Shown here piece by piece: positions 21,173 through 21,726 of a DNA stretch of 21,726 nucleotides. Below the pieces are notes generated by a model. The model saw nothing but the letters and a program-made list of their open reading frames with translations, was not told the DNA's origin and ran no database searches. Numbering within the stretch: the stretch's first letter is position 1; every line of letters begins with the position of its first letter. Both the position numbers and the translations under genes were made by a program. The stretch comes from Elusimicrobiota bacterium. GTDB lineage: Bacteria; Elusimicrobiota; Endomicrobiia; Endomicrobiales; Endomicrobiaceae. The stretch lies in assembly GCA_031256695.1 (NCBI GenBank), contig JAIRQB010000021.1, positions 1 through 21,726 of the forward strand. Reading direction: 5' to 3'.

Positions 21173-21448
21173 TTAAGATTTGAGTATTGCTTTGATTTCT
21201 GCGGGGCTTTTTGCGAGGTAATTTGGTTTGAGTTTTACAATAGTTTCTGTAGAGCGCAATCTATTTGCTTTGCGCAATTGCAAATTCCTCTCATATTCGC
21301 CGCTCGCTTGGATTTTGTCAATCTGTTCTGAAATTTGCGCTATAAAATTTGCAATTTTAGAAGTTGAAGCGAATATCAAAAAAAAGAGCCCCTCCGCGCT
21401 AATATGCGGAGCGGCTCTTTTTTTATTGTTTTTATCTGCTATACGCAA
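21173..21448 (-). pseudogene. Doubtful reading frame, possibly a gene remnant
   Basis: A 91-codon minus-strand frame whose last 65 or so residues look protein-like: charged, helix-prone, few Cys, with codon use like the neighbours (I-S-E-Q-I-D-K-I-Q-A-S-G-E-Y-E-R, and an ending P-A-E-I-K-A-I-L-K-S). The first 26 codons run through the terminator hairpin at 21378-21424, there is no ATG, and the only starts are TTG codons. It may be the tail of a decayed gene or a chance frame. No family recognised. Confidence 0.25.
21378..21424. terminator. Bidirectional terminator
   Basis: GAGCCCCTCCGC (21386-21397) pairs with GCGGAGCGGCTC (21406-21417) with one C-C mismatch and an 8-base loop, flanked by A-run and T-run. 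It can serve the exported-protein gene on the plus strand and the dehydrogenase on the minus strand. Confidence 0.88.
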
Positions 21449-21483
21449 TGATAATATTAAAAAAGCGTTGACTTTTTATGACT

Positions 21484-21512
21484 TTGACAGCAACAATGCT
21501 GTAAAAAATAAT
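21484..21512 (+). promoter_or_regulatory. Promoter-like boxes with internal dyad
   Basis: TTGACA (21484-21489) and AATAAT (21507-21512) are 17 bases apart, and the spacer region contains the dyad CAGCA-ACAA-TGCTG (21488-21501). No plus-strand gene follows in the window; transcription would run antisense into the dehydrogenase. It could be chance in AT-rich DNA. Confidence 0.3.
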
Positions 21513-21588
21513 TTTGTATTTCAGCAATGATAAATGGATAAAGGATTTATTTTCTGTCCCTATAGGTATGGCAATTTCTTAATTTATT

Positions 21589-21726
21589 TTATTCGTGATT
21601 TGTCCAGCCGCCGTCAACCATAATAGTAGCGCCGTTAATGCCCGAAGATTTGTCTGAAACTATAAAGGTCAAAACATTTGCCACTTCTTGCATTTCAATA
21701 AATCTGCCTAAAGGCACTCTGCTTTT
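21589..21726 (-). CDS. Short-chain dehydrogenase/reductase, C-terminal part
   Basis: The minus strand is open from the window edge to a TAA at 21589-21591 and gives the last 45 residues of a protein. They match the end of classical SDR enzymes: R-V-P-L-G-R-F-I-E (substrate loop end), the helix E-V-A-N-V-L-T-F-I-V-S-D-K-S-S-G, and the final I-N-G-A-T-I-M-V-D-G-G-W. The catalytic Ser-Tyr-Lys and the cofactor site lie outside the window, so substrate and subtype (FabG-like, sugar or polyol dehydrogenase) cannot be told. The family call is firm. Confidence 0.9.
   Translation of the reverse strand, partial: KSRVPLGRFIEMQEVANVLTFIVSDKSSGINGATIMVDGGWTNHE

Larger units (their letters stand above)
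21136..21588. other. Intergenic region with a terminator and no firm gene
   Basis: About 450 bases between the exported-protein gene and the convergent dehydrogenase. It contains a bidirectional terminator (21378-21424), a doubtful minus-strand frame (21173-21448) and a promoter-like pair of boxes on the plus strand (21484-21512). Nothing else is visible. Confidence 0.7.

Overview
The window looks like chromosomal DNA from an AT-rich, anaerobic, probably diderm (Gram-negative-type) bacterium. Three things suggest this: a four-subunit 2-oxoacid:ferredoxin oxidoreductase, a FeoB-associated Cys-rich peptide (usual in anaerobic iron uptake), and a secreted protein with beta-barrel-like strands. 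No rRNA or other phylogenetic marker is present, so I do not assign a phylum. Strong Shine-Dalgarno sites precede nearly every gene and fix most starts.

Layout. 1-771: the end of a FeoB-associated peptide gene, facing a Doc/Fic-type toxin and AbrB/MazE-like antitoxin pair. The toxin has Leu where the family has its catalytic His. 890-3397: a 49-residue zinc-ribbon protein (DUF5679-like) with a clear sigma70-type promoter, then the RNA-binding protein Tex. 3417-10773 (minus strand): an iron-type alcohol dehydrogenase followed by two tandem, paralogous TRAP transporter operons (dctP-dctQ-dctM twice). Both substrate-binding proteins are predicted lipoproteins. The two dctP genes share a conserved leader with two hairpins, and each dctP-dctQ junction carries its own strong hairpin. 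11046-12569: a ComM/YifB-type AAA+ ATPase. 12570-13322: a non-coding array of palindromic stem-loop repeats. 13323-16133 (minus): uvrA. 16577-19764: a gamma-delta-alpha-beta 2-oxoacid:ferredoxin oxidoreductase operon with its own promoter and terminator. 19828-20538: two homologous, non-coding, apparently structured RNA elements, each ending in a terminator and separated by a third structured stretch. 20539-21135: an exported beta-rich protein of unknown function. 21589-21726: the C-terminal end of a short-chain dehydrogenase.

How the genes work together. The TRAP systems would import organic acids using an ion gradient. The oxidoreductase would convert pyruvate (or another 2-oxoacid) to acyl-CoA and reduced ferredoxin, and the Fe-ADH could dispose of reducing power as an alcohol. 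This is a coherent fermentative picture, but it is inferred from families.

The most unusual content is non-coding. The main candidate for something undescribed is the tandem RNA family at 19.87-20.49 kb: its terminator stem shows compensatory changes, a one-base indel falls in a hairpin loop, and an upstream stem competes with the terminator. Next come the palindrome array at 12.69-13.32 kb, with an inverted, compensated copy and a nested insertion, and the duplicated hairpin leaders of the two dctP genes.
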